Part shown: piece after piece, positions 1 through 7,946 of the stretch | Layout of the letters: each line of letters opens with the position of its first letter | Position numbering within the stretch: position 1 is the first letter of the stretch | Assembly: GCA_937951345.1 (NCBI GenBank) | Contig: CALFCF010000099.1 | Location: forward strand, 1 to 45,178 | DNA from: an uncultured Granulosicoccaceae bacterium | Lineage (GTDB): Bacteria > Pseudomonadota > Gammaproteobacteria > Granulosicoccales > Granulosicoccaceae | Length of the DNA stretch: 45,178 nt | Direction of reading: 5' to 3' | Notes under the pieces: model-generated | The model's database searches: none | Told to the model about the DNA's origin: nothing | What the model saw: the letters and a program-made list of their open reading frames with translations, nothing else | Translations under genes and position numbers: made by a program

Positions 1-1274
1 GTTTCAGTGGTCGTACCCGCTTCAGACAATTGCTCGTCTGCATTGCCACCGAAAAACTTCAATCCGAGCCAACCCAGCAACAACACGCCGAGTAGGGGTA
101 GGAGCCACCGCATAAACCCACCACCGCTGCTTGCGGCTTCACGGCCGGCATCGCCGATCGAATCGGTTGCACCGCTTGCGGCATCGCCAACAGCTCCTGC
201 TGCATTGCCTGCCATATTGGCTGCACCACTTGCAGCGCTACCCACTGCATCACCGGCACCCGAAACAACATTACCAGCAGCGCCCACCGCGCCACTGGCT
301 GCATCCTTTACACCGCCGGCAACATTACCAGCGGTATCAGCCACGGCACCGGCAGCGCCTGAAGCCGCATCACCCACGGCACCCGCAGCACCACCGACTG
401 CATCACGTGCACCGCCGACGACATTGCCGGCCGTATCGGCCACGGCACCGGCAGCGCCAGAGGCAGCATCGCCCACAGAACCTGCGGCATTGCCCGCTGC
501 ATCAACCGCTCCACCAGCAGCATCCTTTACGCCGCCAACCACATTGCCTGCTGTGTCGGCTACAGCACCGGCAGCACCACTGACTGCATCACGTGCGCCA
601 CCGACCACATTGCCAGCTGTATCGGCCACAGAACCTGCAGCGCCTGCCGCTGCTGCACCGGCAGCTGCCACTGCGCCGGTTGCCGCAGCTGCCATGCCTG
701 AAGCACCGCCACCGATCGAGCCGCTAATACTGCTTAAAAATCCTGAGGTATTTAACTGATCTGACAATCCGACCGGCATACCTCGCGCGATGTTGTCCTT
801 CTGACCCATCAGCATACTGGCGAGGCCACCGGCATTAAGCCCGTTACCCAGCACTTTACGCTTCAACACACCGATAACAACGGGTGCCAGCATACCCATC
901 AGTGAACCGGTACCTCCTTTACTTAGACCTGATACCGCGGATATTGCACCTGACAGGCTGCCGAGGCCCCCACTGCCGAACAGTGAACCCAGCATACTGT
1001 TTCCATTTTCAACCATCTGTGTGCTTTGACCACCGCCGAGCATGCTACTAAGGTTGTCCAGCAGGCCATCGTCCTGGTCCTGTACTGCCTGAAACAATTT
1101 ATCGGCTCCGCTCGTCGATGATGTGGAGTTACGCAGGCCTTCCAACAGTGCAGGCACCGCACTGTCGACAGCGCCGGCTGCACGAGATGACTCGTCACCG
1201 AGCATGTTGCCCATCTGGCTCATCAGCGAGCCGCTAACCTGATCTTTGACTAGATCAACAATATTGAATGACAT
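1..1274 (-). CDS. DUF937/YidB-like protein with Ala/Gly-rich repeats and a membrane segment (3' end outside window)
   Basis: Reading the minus strand from an ATG at 1274, the frame stays open for 424 codons to the window edge, so the C-terminus is missing. An AGGAG ribosome site lies 7 bases before the start. Residues 1-165 look like the DUF937 (YidB-like) family: an N-terminal MSFNIVDLVKDQVSG helix, a dimer of helical repeats rich in Gly/Ser/Leu, and a hydrophobic MLAPVVIGVLKRKVLG segment. Residues of about 200-370 are an Ala/Gly/Val/Asp-rich run built from degenerate repeats of about 20 residues (GNVVGG, DAASGAAGAVADT). Near residues 385-402 there is a membrane segment (WLLPLLGVLLLGWLGLKFF), followed by an acidic start of a further domain. 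Related proteins often carry an OmpA- or BON-type C-terminal domain there; this is inference. Plus-strand frames across the gene are Pro/Ala-rich shadows. Confidence 0.8.
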   Translation of the reverse strand, partial: MSFNIVDLVKDQVSGSLMSQMGNMLGDESSRAAGAVDSAVPALLEGLRNSTSSTSGADKLFQAVQDQDDGLLDNLSSMLGGGQSTQMVENGNSMLGSLFGSGGLGSLSGAISAVSGLSKGGTGSLMGMLAPVVIGVLKRKVLGNGLNAGGLASMLMGQKDNIARGMPVGLSDQLNTSGFLSSISGSIGGGASGMAAAATGAVAAAGAAAAGAAGSVADTAGNVVGGARDAVSGAAGAVADTAGNVVGGVKDAAGGAVDAAGNAAGSVGDAASGAAGAVADTAGNVVGGARDAVGGAAGAVGDAASGAAGAVADTAGNVAGGVKDAASGAVGAAGNVVSGAGDAVGSAASGAANMAGNAAGAVGDAASGATDSIGDAGREAASSGGGFMRWLLPLLGVLLLGWLGLKFFGGNADEQLSEAGTTTE

Positions 1275-1677
1275 GTAAATTCTCCTATTCGGTCGTTTTA
1301 CTGACTTGCAAAAAATTCGAGTATCACCACACGTCGTTTGGACCGTCGGGTTACAACGCCGGGGACTGTCTCGTATGGTGGTTGTTACAGCCTGCAGAAA
1401 CGCCTGTGCGCTCATTCGCGTGCCGTCAGAACGACGAGTAACGGAGCAATAATACTATGAAAACGTTCACAAAATGCTTGCAGAGGTTTAAGTAATGTAA
1501 AACCGGCAGATAGCCGCCGAGGCGCAATTGAACGCGCTGATCAGGTAAAAACGGGAACCCTGTAACAATTCGTAACACGGCAACTTGTCTCCCGCAGTGC
1601 GATGCGTTGAACTGTAGTCATCGGGCAGAACCTGCTCTGTTTATTTCTACCTCCAACCGCTCTTGGTTGGAACAATC

Positions 1678-1721
1678 GGCTCTGACCCGACCTCGTCATC
1701 GGATTTCAGAGCCTTTTTTTT
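1678..1721 (+). terminator. Intrinsic terminator with no obvious upstream gene
   Basis: GGCTCTGA (1678-1685) pairs with TCAGAGCC (1706-1713). An inner CCGA/TCGG pair extends the stem, and T8 follows at 1714-1721. A smaller hairpin, CCAACC/GGTTGG (1653-1670), sits just before it. No plus-strand gene precedes it, so it would end a small RNA or attenuate transcription entering the 1978 gene. Confidence 0.65.
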
Positions 1722-1806
1722 GCTCGTGATTTCCCGCAATTTATCGCTATCGGGTACGCTTTCGTCCCACCGGCTGTCGGATTTTTCTTCAGTTTTCGTT
1801 AATTGC

Positions 1807-1846
1807 CGGTGCATCTCCAACAACCACGGTGCATCTCCAACAACCA
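1807..1846. repeat. Perfect 20-bp tandem duplication
   Basis: The unit CGGTGCATCTCCAACAACCA occurs twice, at 1807-1826 and 1827-1846, with no gap. It lies in the leader region of the 1978 gene. Confidence 0.95.
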
Positions 1847-1977
1847 TTAACACAACCGGCACGATGGCTTTATCGGTAAAACAAAGCAAATACCGGTTAT
1901 GCAAGCGTGATTGTGCAGTCATTGATCGTACAATAACCCCTCGAATTTATTACTCGACGATAGCGAGGGAAACACGG

Positions 1978-2517
1978 ATGACTATGAAAAGCAATTTCAC
2001 TGACGATGAGTGGTTTTTGTTGAGTTCGGCACCGGCCATGATTGGTGCGGCGATGAGCAGTGCAGCAGCAAGCGGTGTTATTGGTACAGTGAAGGAAATG
2101 ACAGCCAGCATGCGCTCCTCAGTCGCCGGGTTAAAAGACTACCCGGATAGCGAGTTGATACAGGCGCTCCTGCAAAAGGCCGAGAACTGGGATGAAGCCA
2201 AAGATAAAATGCAGGACTACCGCGAACGCTCCAAATCCAAGCTGGCCGATGGCAACGTCAAGTCGCGCGAGGAATTGCATCAACTGGCGATGGCTGACTG
2301 CAAAAAAGCTGTTGCGTTGGTGAATGAGAAATGCTCACCAGAAGACGCTGCCGCCTATAAAGAATGGACGCTTAAGATTGCCAACAATGTTGCGGCTGCC
2401 GCAAGCGAAGGCGGGTTTCTGGGTTTTGGTGGTGAGAAAATCAGTGCCGAAGAGGCGGCAATGCTGGAACAAATCGAAGCGATCCTGGGTATCAAGGGTG
2501 CGGCTTTGATCGCTTGA
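1978..2517 (+). CDS. Small helical protein of unknown function
   Basis: I do not recognise a named family. The start is taken as ATG 1978, with a GAGGGA ribosome site about 7 bases upstream; an in-frame ATG at 1984 is also possible. The 179-residue product begins MTMKSNFTDDEWFLLSSAPA. Next comes a small-residue helix (MIGAAMSSAAASGVIGTVKE), which could be a membrane-active or packing helix. The remainder is mostly charged helices ending in ISAEEAAMLEQIEAILGIKG. There is no signal peptide and no obvious catalytic motif. The gene stands alone between an intergenic terminator and rimO, and a GC-rich hairpin follows at 2576. Cytoplasmic location is inferred from the lack of export signals. Confidence 0.7.
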   Translation: MTMKSNFTDDEWFLLSSAPAMIGAAMSSAAASGVIGTVKEMTASMRSSVAGLKDYPDSELIQALLQKAENWDEAKDKMQDYRERSKSKLADGNVKSREELHQLAMADCKKAVALVNEKCSPEDAAAYKEWTLKIANNVAAAASEGGFLGFGGEKISAEEAAMLEQIEAILGIKGAALIA

Positions 2518-2575
2518 CTATAGAAGTCAGCAAACGCTGCATCTGAACCCGTCATCACAATTTGTGGATAATCCT

Positions 2576-2603
2576 GTTGTCCCCCACGCAAGCGGGGGGC
2601 AAC
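2576..2603 (+). terminator. GC-rich hairpin, possible terminator
   Basis: GTTGTCCCCC (2576-2585) pairs with GGGGGGCAAC (2594-2603) around an 8-base loop, 59 bases after the stop of the 1978 gene. No U-tract follows, so it may stabilise a 3' end rather than terminate by itself. The rest of the 2518-2822 gap holds only a short GCCGG/CCGGC hairpin near 2652-2666. Confidence 0.4.
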
Positions 2604-2822
2604 GGCGGATTTCGTTGCTTTCTAAAATATCCAGCTAATGCATTGCCTCGCCGGGTAATCCGGCCCAACTGACCCAAGAACAACAAAAACAGGTATGCTC
2701 TGCACTGCCGTCATCCTCGCGTAGCCGGGGTTCAATCGTCCTTGTTTATCCTGGCTAGCCCATTGGGAAGTTATCAACGAGCCGGCAATCATTTTGCCCA
2801 CGCACAGGGAACCACTTAACTC

Positions 2823-4202
2823 GTGTCATCACAACCTAAAGTTGGCTTTGTTAGCCTTGGCTGCCCCAAAGCGCTGGTCGATTCCGAGCGCATCCTCACT
2901 CAACTGCGCACTGACGGCTACGACATCGTGCCGACCTATGAAGACGCCGGGCTGGTTGTTGTTAATACCTGCGGTTTTATCGATAGCGCGGTAGAAGAAT
3001 CACTTGAGTCCATTGGTGAAGCGATGGATGCCAATGGCAAAGTGGTGGTGACCGGTTGTCTGGGTGTAAAGGCGGATGAGATAAAAGAGCAATACCCGCA
3101 GGTGCTGGCAGTCACCGGCCCGCAAGCATACGAAGAAGTGGTCACAGCGGTACATCAGCATTTACCTAAACCGGCCCACAATCCGTTTATTGATCTGGTG
3201 CCACCGCAAGGCATCAAACTGACACCCAAGCATTACGCGTATTTAAAAATCTCTGAAGGTTGTAATCACAAGTGTACGTTTTGCATCATCCCGTCGATGC
3301 GTGGCAAGTTGGTCAGTCGTGAAGCCGGGGATGTTATGGCAGAGGCCGAACGGCTGGCAGATGCAGGGGTAAAAGAATTACTGGTTGTATCACAAGACAC
3401 CAGTGCCTACGGTGTCGACATAAAATACCGCACCAGTTTCTGGAATGGCCGCCCGGTAAAAACAAAACTGTATGAACTGTGCGAAGCGCTGGGTTCACTT
3501 GGCATCTGGGTGCGGTTGCATTACGTTTACCCGTACCCCCATGTTGATGACATTATCCCGCTAATGGCTGACGGGAAAATACTGCCGTACCTCGACATAC
3601 CGTTTCAACACGCAAGCCGCGGTATTCTGAAAGCCATGAAACGCCCGGCAGCCGCTGAGAATAACCTGCAGCGTATTAAAGCATGGCGTGAGATCTGCCC
3701 GGAATTGACCATTCGCAGCACGTTTATTGTCGGGTTTCCGGGGGAGACCGAATCTGACTTTAACGAACTGCTGGATTTTATCGAGGAAGCGCAAATAGAC
3801 AGAGCAGGGTGTTTTCAGTATTCACCGGTTGAAGGTGCAACTGCCAATGCATTGGCCAACCCGGTGCCGGATGACATAAAAGAAGATCGTTGGCACCGGT
3901 TTATGGAGCAACAACAAAAAATTAGCAGAGACCGGTTGCAGGCAAAAGTCGGTAAACTGTTGCCAATTATTGTTGATGACATTGACAACGATCAGCTGGT
4001 TGGCAGAACTATGGGCGATGCGCCAGAAATTGATGGTCTCGCGCTGATACCCTTAAAAAACCTGGAATCAGAACAGCGCCTTTCTATCGCACCCGGCGAT
4101 ATCATAAACGCCCGTGTCACCGCGGCCTCCGACTACGACCTGACCTGTGAACTAACACAGCAGTTGACGCGTAAGTCTGTCGGTACGCGCCACTCATTCT
4201 AA
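2823..4202 (+). CDS. rimO: Ribosomal protein uS12 (S12) methylthiotransferase RimO
   Basis: Radical SAM methylthiotransferase that adds a methylthio group to the conserved Asp of ribosomal protein S12, using two 4Fe-4S clusters. The 459-residue product has the UPF0004 domain with cysteines at about C14 ([12 protein letters not shown]), C50 ([11 protein letters not shown]) and C79 (VTGCLG). The radical SAM motif [18 protein letters not shown] has C147, C151 and C154. A C-terminal TRAM-like region follows ([14 protein letters not shown]). The signature RGKLVSR and the length fit RimO rather than MiaB. The only plausible start is GTG 2823; a weak AGGGA lies about 13 bases upstream. It is flanked by long gaps on both sides, so it is probably monocistronic. 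Housekeeping function; cytoplasmic. Confidence 0.96.
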   Translation: MSSQPKVGFVSLGCPKALVDSERILTQLRTDGYDIVPTYEDAGLVVVNTCGFIDSAVEESLESIGEAMDANGKVVVTGCLGVKADEIKEQYPQVLAVTGPQAYEEVVTAVHQHLPKPAHNPFIDLVPPQGIKLTPKHYAYLKISEGCNHKCTFCIIPSMRGKLVSREAGDVMAEAERLADAGVKELLVVSQDTSAYGVDIKYRTSFWNGRPVKTKLYELCEALGSLGIWVRLHYVYPYPHVDDIIPLMADGKILPYLDIPFQHASRGILKAMKRPAAAENNLQRIKAWREICPELTIRSTFIVGFPGETESDFNELLDFIEEAQIDRAGCFQYSPVEGATANALANPVPDDIKEDRWHRFMEQQQKISRDRLQAKVGKLLPIIVDDIDNDQLVGRTMGDAPEIDGLALIPLKNLESEQRLSIAPGDIINARVTAASDYDLTCELTQQLTRKSVGTRHSF

Positions 4203-4880
4203 ATACATGCAAACAGGCTCAGTCGCGCAGCTACGACTTGTGCTGTTTATGACTTGTGTTGTTTATTTAAGTAACTGTTAAGTAACTGGGTACAAACGCG
4301 GTGCATAAAATCGTGCCAAGCCCGTTAGAAACTAATGACTTAAACACGATTTATTGTTGTGCTAAAGCAAAATCATCCAGAACACCTGCAAGCATTGAAA
4401 AGATCGAAATGCCGGTAGCCCGGCATTCGTCAGGGTGCGCGGTCTATGGCTGCCGATGCTGAGTGTTACGTGTAGGAAGAATGAATTTTTTCGATTGCAA
4501 CCACGTACAAAGTCTGGATATTAAAGGCCAGATAATAAAACCCTACGTGACTACATCACTTGTTATTCTGTAAATCTGCTTTGCAAATTCGTAATTTGAT
4601 ATCGTTTTAACTGCATCCTCAATTTCGACAGAAAAAATAAGCCTGGTAGTAAAAGTTTGCACACGCAAGTGCTAAATTAAATAGCATTTTTACTTTTATT
4701 AAGTAGGGTTATTTTTAATACACTGGCTTAATACCCGCAAAATTAGTAGAAAATTAACAGCAAAACTCTTATTATGTGGAGTCTTAATTACTATTAAAAC
4801 AAAGTCTTTTAAATAACCCGTCATCTATACAAAGTCTTTTAAATAACCCGTCATCTATATTAACCATCTGTGAGGTACAT
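4203..4880. other. Long AT-rich intergenic region
   Basis: No gene found. Contents: a 16-bp near-perfect tandem repeat (gacttgtg-c/t-tgtttat) at 4235-4266, an 11-bp one (ttaagtaactg) at 4267-4288, a hairpin AATGCCGG-tagc-CCGGCATT at 4408-4427, and a perfect 30-bp tandem repeat at 4799-4858 just before the H-NS-like gene. It becomes strongly AT-rich after 4560, as is common in regulatory DNA of nucleoid-protein genes. Confidence 0.6.
4799..4858. repeat. Perfect 30-bp tandem duplication upstream of the H-NS-like gene
   Basis: A 30-bp unit beginning ACAAAGTCTTTTAAATAACC is present at 4799-4828 and again at 4829-4858. The second copy ends 22 bases before the ATG, so the duplication lies in the leader or promoter of the gene and could change its expression. 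Confidence 0.97.
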
Positions 4881-5282
4881 ATGTCAGCGTCCTATATGAC
4901 ATGGAGTCTTGATAAATTAAAAAAGGAATCCGTTAAAATAGAGAAAGCCATCAAGCAAAAAGAATTGCAAGACAAAAAGCGTGTCTTAGCAGAACTTCGG
5001 TCGGTTGCTAAAAAACATGGTTTTACGTTGTCGGACTTTATGGCTACCGAGCCAAAGTCTGCAGTCAAACAGACCGACAGCAAATCAAACGGGAAAGCTT
5101 CAACACCTGGCGCAAGTCAGTTAGCTAAAAAATCTCCAGGAATAAAGAAGCGAGCAAAAGCAAAAATAAAGTATAGAAATCCAACTAACAAAAATGACAC
5201 ATGGACAGGGCGTGGAAGGCAGCCCCGCTGGGTAGCTCAGCACATCGAGAGTGGTGGTTCGTTACAGCAGATTGAAGTTTAA
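4881..5282 (+). CDS. H-NS-family nucleoid-associated protein
   Basis: 133 residues with the two-part H-NS architecture. Residues 1-55 form a charged, Lys/Glu-rich coiled-coil segment for oligomerisation. A Ser/Lys-rich linker spans about 60-95. The C-terminal DNA-binding module, YRNPTNKNDTWTGRGRQPRW, is the classical H-NS hook motif for AT-rich minor grooves, followed by VAQHIESGGSLQQIEV. ATG 4881 is preceded by a GAGGT ribosome site 4-5 bases upstream. The gene stands alone. H-NS proteins silence AT-rich and horizontally acquired DNA, so it may act on the AT-rich accessory loci in this window; that link is inference. The 30-bp duplication just upstream is unusual. Confidence 0.92.
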   Translation: MSASYMTWSLDKLKKESVKIEKAIKQKELQDKKRVLAELRSVAKKHGFTLSDFMATEPKSAVKQTDSKSNGKASTPGASQLAKKSPGIKKRAKAKIKYRNPTNKNDTWTGRGRQPRWVAQHIESGGSLQQIEV

Positions 5283-5729
5283 GATAACTGTTCAACGCTC
5301 ATTCTCGCAGCACCAAATTACTGTTCGTGGAAGTCTGACCAACTGATAGGTTGCTCTGCGGATGAATTTATGTAGTATAATAATAAATTACTACTTAAAT
5401 ACTGGGACAGTCAGACGGTACGCTGTCGGTGACTTGGCAGTTAACTTCTCAAGCTTGTTCTGTTTCAACTCTATTCTTTAGGTGTTAGGACTCCCCAGCA
5501 ATCCCGTGATTCGGTTGGAATCGACGCTGGTCCCATATAATAGTGTGATAAATCTCACACAATTTTGAGTTGAAATGTGTGCTCAATTGTCGATGTATTG
5601 GGCCAAGTGGCCTAGTATGTTGGTCACATTTGTTTACAATTATGGTCTCAGACGACTGATTTCTCATTTTTTTAAGATCGAATCCTGTCTCCGTCTCTCG
5701 CGAGACACGCAGCAAAGGAACTCGACAAA
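5283..5729. other. Intergenic region
   Basis: I see no convincing gene. One frame is open from 5575 to 5910, but it overlaps the better-supported frames and its composition is not protein-like. A TATAAT-like string occurs near 5536 without a clear -35 partner. Confidence 0.5.
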
Positions 5730-5951
5730 GTGCAAGTCTCCGTCGTTCAGGTGGAAATCAATTCCATTAATCGATGGCCGGAGATTTATCAATCACTGGT
5801 ACGCGGTGAAAAGAGGAAGGTGTGTCATTTGGAACATGGCGCCTTGGGTTTGTCTGATTCTAAAGTTTACACGGAGCTTTTTGGAGCTATCGTTTTTTCA
5901 GGAGAGGTGAAGGATGAACCACAGCAGCTCGGCCGCACAGGCAGGCGTTGA
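5730..5951 (+). CDS. Possible small protein overlapping the ATP-grasp gene
   Basis: A 73-codon frame starts at GTG 5730 and overlaps the next gene by 38 bases. The product (MQVSVVQVEINSINRWPEIY...) looks protein-like in its first 60 residues and then becomes polar (PQQLGRTGRR) inside the overlap. No family is recognised. The AAAGGA sequence upstream is 11-12 bases from the GTG, which is weak. It may be a genuine leader peptide coupled to the ATP-grasp gene, or a chance frame. Confidence 0.35.
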   Translation: MQVSVVQVEINSINRWPEIYQSLVRGEKRKVCHLEHGALGLSDSKVYTELFGAIVFSGEVKDEPQQLGRTGRR

Positions 5952-7218
5952 AATTGCGACAACTCTCGGGGAGCCGGGCACGCTTGCCTCGGCTGCCGCT
6001 ATCTTCGAGGAACTCCCGCCCGAGGCAACCTTCTACTTTGCGCAAAATCTTGCGGTTGCCCGGAAGATGAATAACCGTAAAGCAACCCAGGTGTTGAAGG
6101 ATATCGCAGCGATCAGTTGGAAAAAAAAGCGATACTTCAATCCGCATTACTATTTCAAATTTCAAATGTATGAGTTTGCTGCAGAGCGGCCACATTCCAT
6201 GTTGCTGTATGTAGATAACACTGAAACTAAAGAATGCAATCGTCAACTTAATCATGCGCTTGCACGCGAAAATTCTCTGGGTAACAAGCTCCAAATGGAA
6301 TCAATTGTGTCGAGGATGGCTCTGCGGGTGACTGAAACACAGCATGTGTTTATGAATCAACCGATGCCGTTCGAAATGTATTCCTGTGAAGTCAAAGGCG
6401 GCGTTGAATTTTTGCGTAATCGCGCCCGTTATCCGTTGTTTTGCAAGCCTAATAAGTCGTCGCAAAGTATCGGCATTTTTTTGGCTGACCAGTACAACCG
6501 TGAAAACGATACAGTTCGAATTAGAGGGACTGGAGATGTACTGGTTGAAGAGCTTGTCGATGAAATTTTTTCGCGGTTTGGTGAAAATGGCTTCATAGCA
6601 CAAAGTCGACTTATACAGCACCCGGCATTAAGTGAAATCTCTGGGGAAGGTATTGGTTGTGTGCGAGTTGTAACCGTGAAATCTGACGGCGAAATTATCC
6701 CTGTGTACGGAGTATGGAAAGTTCCTTCGGTAAATGCCATCGCGGATAATTTCTGGCGTTGCGGTAGCGTGGTGGCGGCGATTGATAATCAATCTGGCAA
6801 GATTATCAGAGCTCAGATTGATAGTGGCATCATGGGTGCCGAAGTACAGGAACATCCGGTATCTGGCGCGCCATTAACCGGATTTGAAATACCTCAATGG
6901 AATGATGTGAAATCCCTGGCTACCTCGGCTGCATCGTTGTTCCAAGGTGCAAACATTGTGGGTTGGGACATAGCAATAACAAAGGACGGGCCGTGTATTG
7001 TTGAAGGTAATACAAACCCTGATCATAGTCTTTATCAATTGGCGTTTGGTCGCGGACTTTATGACGATGATGCTGTTCGTGTCATTTCCGATATGTCGTA
7101 CGCCGCTAAGAAAGAAAAAAAGAATATTTTAAAACAAAGGAAGCAAGAAGCACGTTCAGAAAAAAGTGCTGTAGTTAAACGGATTAGTACTCAGGGAATG
7201 CGTACCCAAAAACAGTAG
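5914..7218 (+). CDS. ATP-grasp enzyme, sugar-transfer-associated type
   Basis: 434 residues resembling the 'sugar-transfer associated ATP-grasp' family. These enzymes have the ATP-grasp fold and probably ligate or phosphorylate a carboxylate substrate; no reaction is established. Visible features are the nucleotide-binding core (PLFCKPNKSSQSIGIFL, VLVEELVDEIF), the Mg-binding C-terminal segment (GWDIAITKDGPCIVEGNTNP) and a basic C-terminal tail (KKEKKNILKQRKQEARSEK). There is no signal peptide, so it should be cytosolic. ATG 5914 has a good AGGAGAGG ribosome site. It lies just ahead of a two-component pair and the Tad locus, but nothing in the sequence ties it to pilus assembly. It might act in capsule or envelope polysaccharide synthesis. 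Confidence 0.8.
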   Translation: MNHSSSAAQAGVEIATTLGEPGTLASAAAIFEELPPEATFYFAQNLAVARKMNNRKATQVLKDIAAISWKKKRYFNPHYYFKFQMYEFAAERPHSMLLYVDNTETKECNRQLNHALARENSLGNKLQMESIVSRMALRVTETQHVFMNQPMPFEMYSCEVKGGVEFLRNRARYPLFCKPNKSSQSIGIFLADQYNRENDTVRIRGTGDVLVEELVDEIFSRFGENGFIAQSRLIQHPALSEISGEGIGCVRVVTVKSDGEIIPVYGVWKVPSVNAIADNFWRCGSVVAAIDNQSGKIIRAQIDSGIMGAEVQEHPVSGAPLTGFEIPQWNDVKSLATSAASLFQGANIVGWDIAITKDGPCIVEGNTNPDHSLYQLAFGRGLYDDDAVRVISDMSYAAKKEKKNILKQRKQEARSEKSAVVKRISTQGMRTQKQ

Positions 7219-7253
7219 CCGCGCGTAATTCGTGTTGCAAGGAGCTTGTGTCC

Positions 7254-7946
7254 ATGAACAACCCACAATCCGGAACAATAACCCATCTACCCCTTTCTCG
7301 ACAGGTTGTTATTGTTGATGACCATGCGCTGTTTCGTCATGGAATCGCGTTACTAATAAACTCGTTGAACGTTGCCTGGAATTTGAAAGAATGCGCCAGC
7401 TTGGCCGAGCTGGAGCAGCTGACAATTTCCTTTAAGCCCGACCTTATCTTGCTCGATTTACACCTGCAGGAGCATTCTCCCGCTCAGTTACTCGAACGGA
7501 TAGAAAGCGGTGTATTTAGCGCTCCCGTTATTGTTGTCTCTGCAGACGACAAACCTGCACGGGTTCGAGAGGCGATTGACGCGGGCGCTATGAGCTTTAT
7601 TTCCAAAGCCTCTTCCTATCAGGAATTGATAAACACAATGGGTGCGGTACTGGGGTACAAGGTACATCTGCCACCGTCGATTAAAACCAGCAACAGTATT
7701 AGTCAGGACGAGAAGCTGAGGATCAACGATGTTCTGGATGATCTAACTGACAGGCAGCGAGAGATACTCTGGTATCTTGTACAGGGTCAACCCAACAAAA
7801 AGATCGCTTCGAATCTGGGTGTTTCGGAATTTACTGTAAAGGGACATATAACGCGGATATTGTCTGCACTCAATGTTAAAAATCGTACTGAGGCGGTTTA
7901 TACATTGGCTGCTGCTGAAGTAAATGTCGCCAGAGTTTCCGGTTGA
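7254..7946 (+). CDS. NarL/FixJ-family response regulator
   Basis: 230 residues. The receiver domain has acidic pocket D22-D23 (VVIVDDHALFRHG), phosphoacceptor D68 (LILLDLHLQEH) and the conserved K118 (FISKAS). A C-terminal LuxR-type HTH follows (LTDRQREILWYLVQGQPNKK, then SEFTVKGHITRILSALNVKNRTEAV). I chose ATG 7254 because AAGGAG sits 9 bases before it; a GTG at 7248 would sit only 3 bases from the same site. Its stop is directly followed by the GTG of the hybrid kinase, so the two are translationally coupled and almost certainly cognate. As a transcription regulator next to the pilus locus, it is a candidate controller of that locus; this is inference. Confidence 0.93.
   Translation: MNNPQSGTITHLPLSRQVVIVDDHALFRHGIALLINSLNVAWNLKECASLAELEQLTISFKPDLILLDLHLQEHSPAQLLERIESGVFSAPVIVVSADDKPARVREAIDAGAMSFISKASSYQELINTMGAVLGYKVHLPPSIKTSNSISQDEKLRINDVLDDLTDRQREILWYLVQGQPNKKIASNLGVSEFTVKGHITRILSALNVKNRTEAVYTLAAAEVNVARVSG

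Larger units (their letters stand above)
1275..1977. other. Intergenic region between divergent genes
   Basis: No convincing gene. It carries the promoter side of the minus-strand DUF937 gene, a plus-strand double hairpin ending in eight T (1653-1721) and a 20-bp tandem duplication (1807-1846). The reading frame of the downstream gene stays open back to 1663, but that stretch crosses the terminator and has no ribosome site, so I do not count it as coding. Confidence 0.6.

Noticed and set aside
131-583. His/Arg/Gln-rich open frame
   Set aside because: Another shadow frame of the same GC-rich repeats; composition unlike real protein.
7-759. Plus-strand Pro/Ala-rich open frame of 250 codons
   Set aside because: It is the antisense shadow of the Ala/Gly-rich repeats of the minus-strand DUF937 gene; low-complexity, no ribosome site.
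1663-1977. N-terminal extension of the 1978 gene
   Set aside because: Crosses a strong terminator and a tandem duplication, with no ribosome site; ATG 1978 has GAGGGA.
5675-5700. String resembling a tRNA 3' part (GATCGAATCCTGTCTCCG)
   Set aside because: No matching acceptor stem, D-arm or anticodon arm upstream; not a tRNA and not evidence of an attachment site.
5575-5910. 111-codon open frame on the plus strand
   Set aside because: Basic, Trp/Arg/Ser-rich chance frame that overlaps the better-supported 5730 and 5914 frames.
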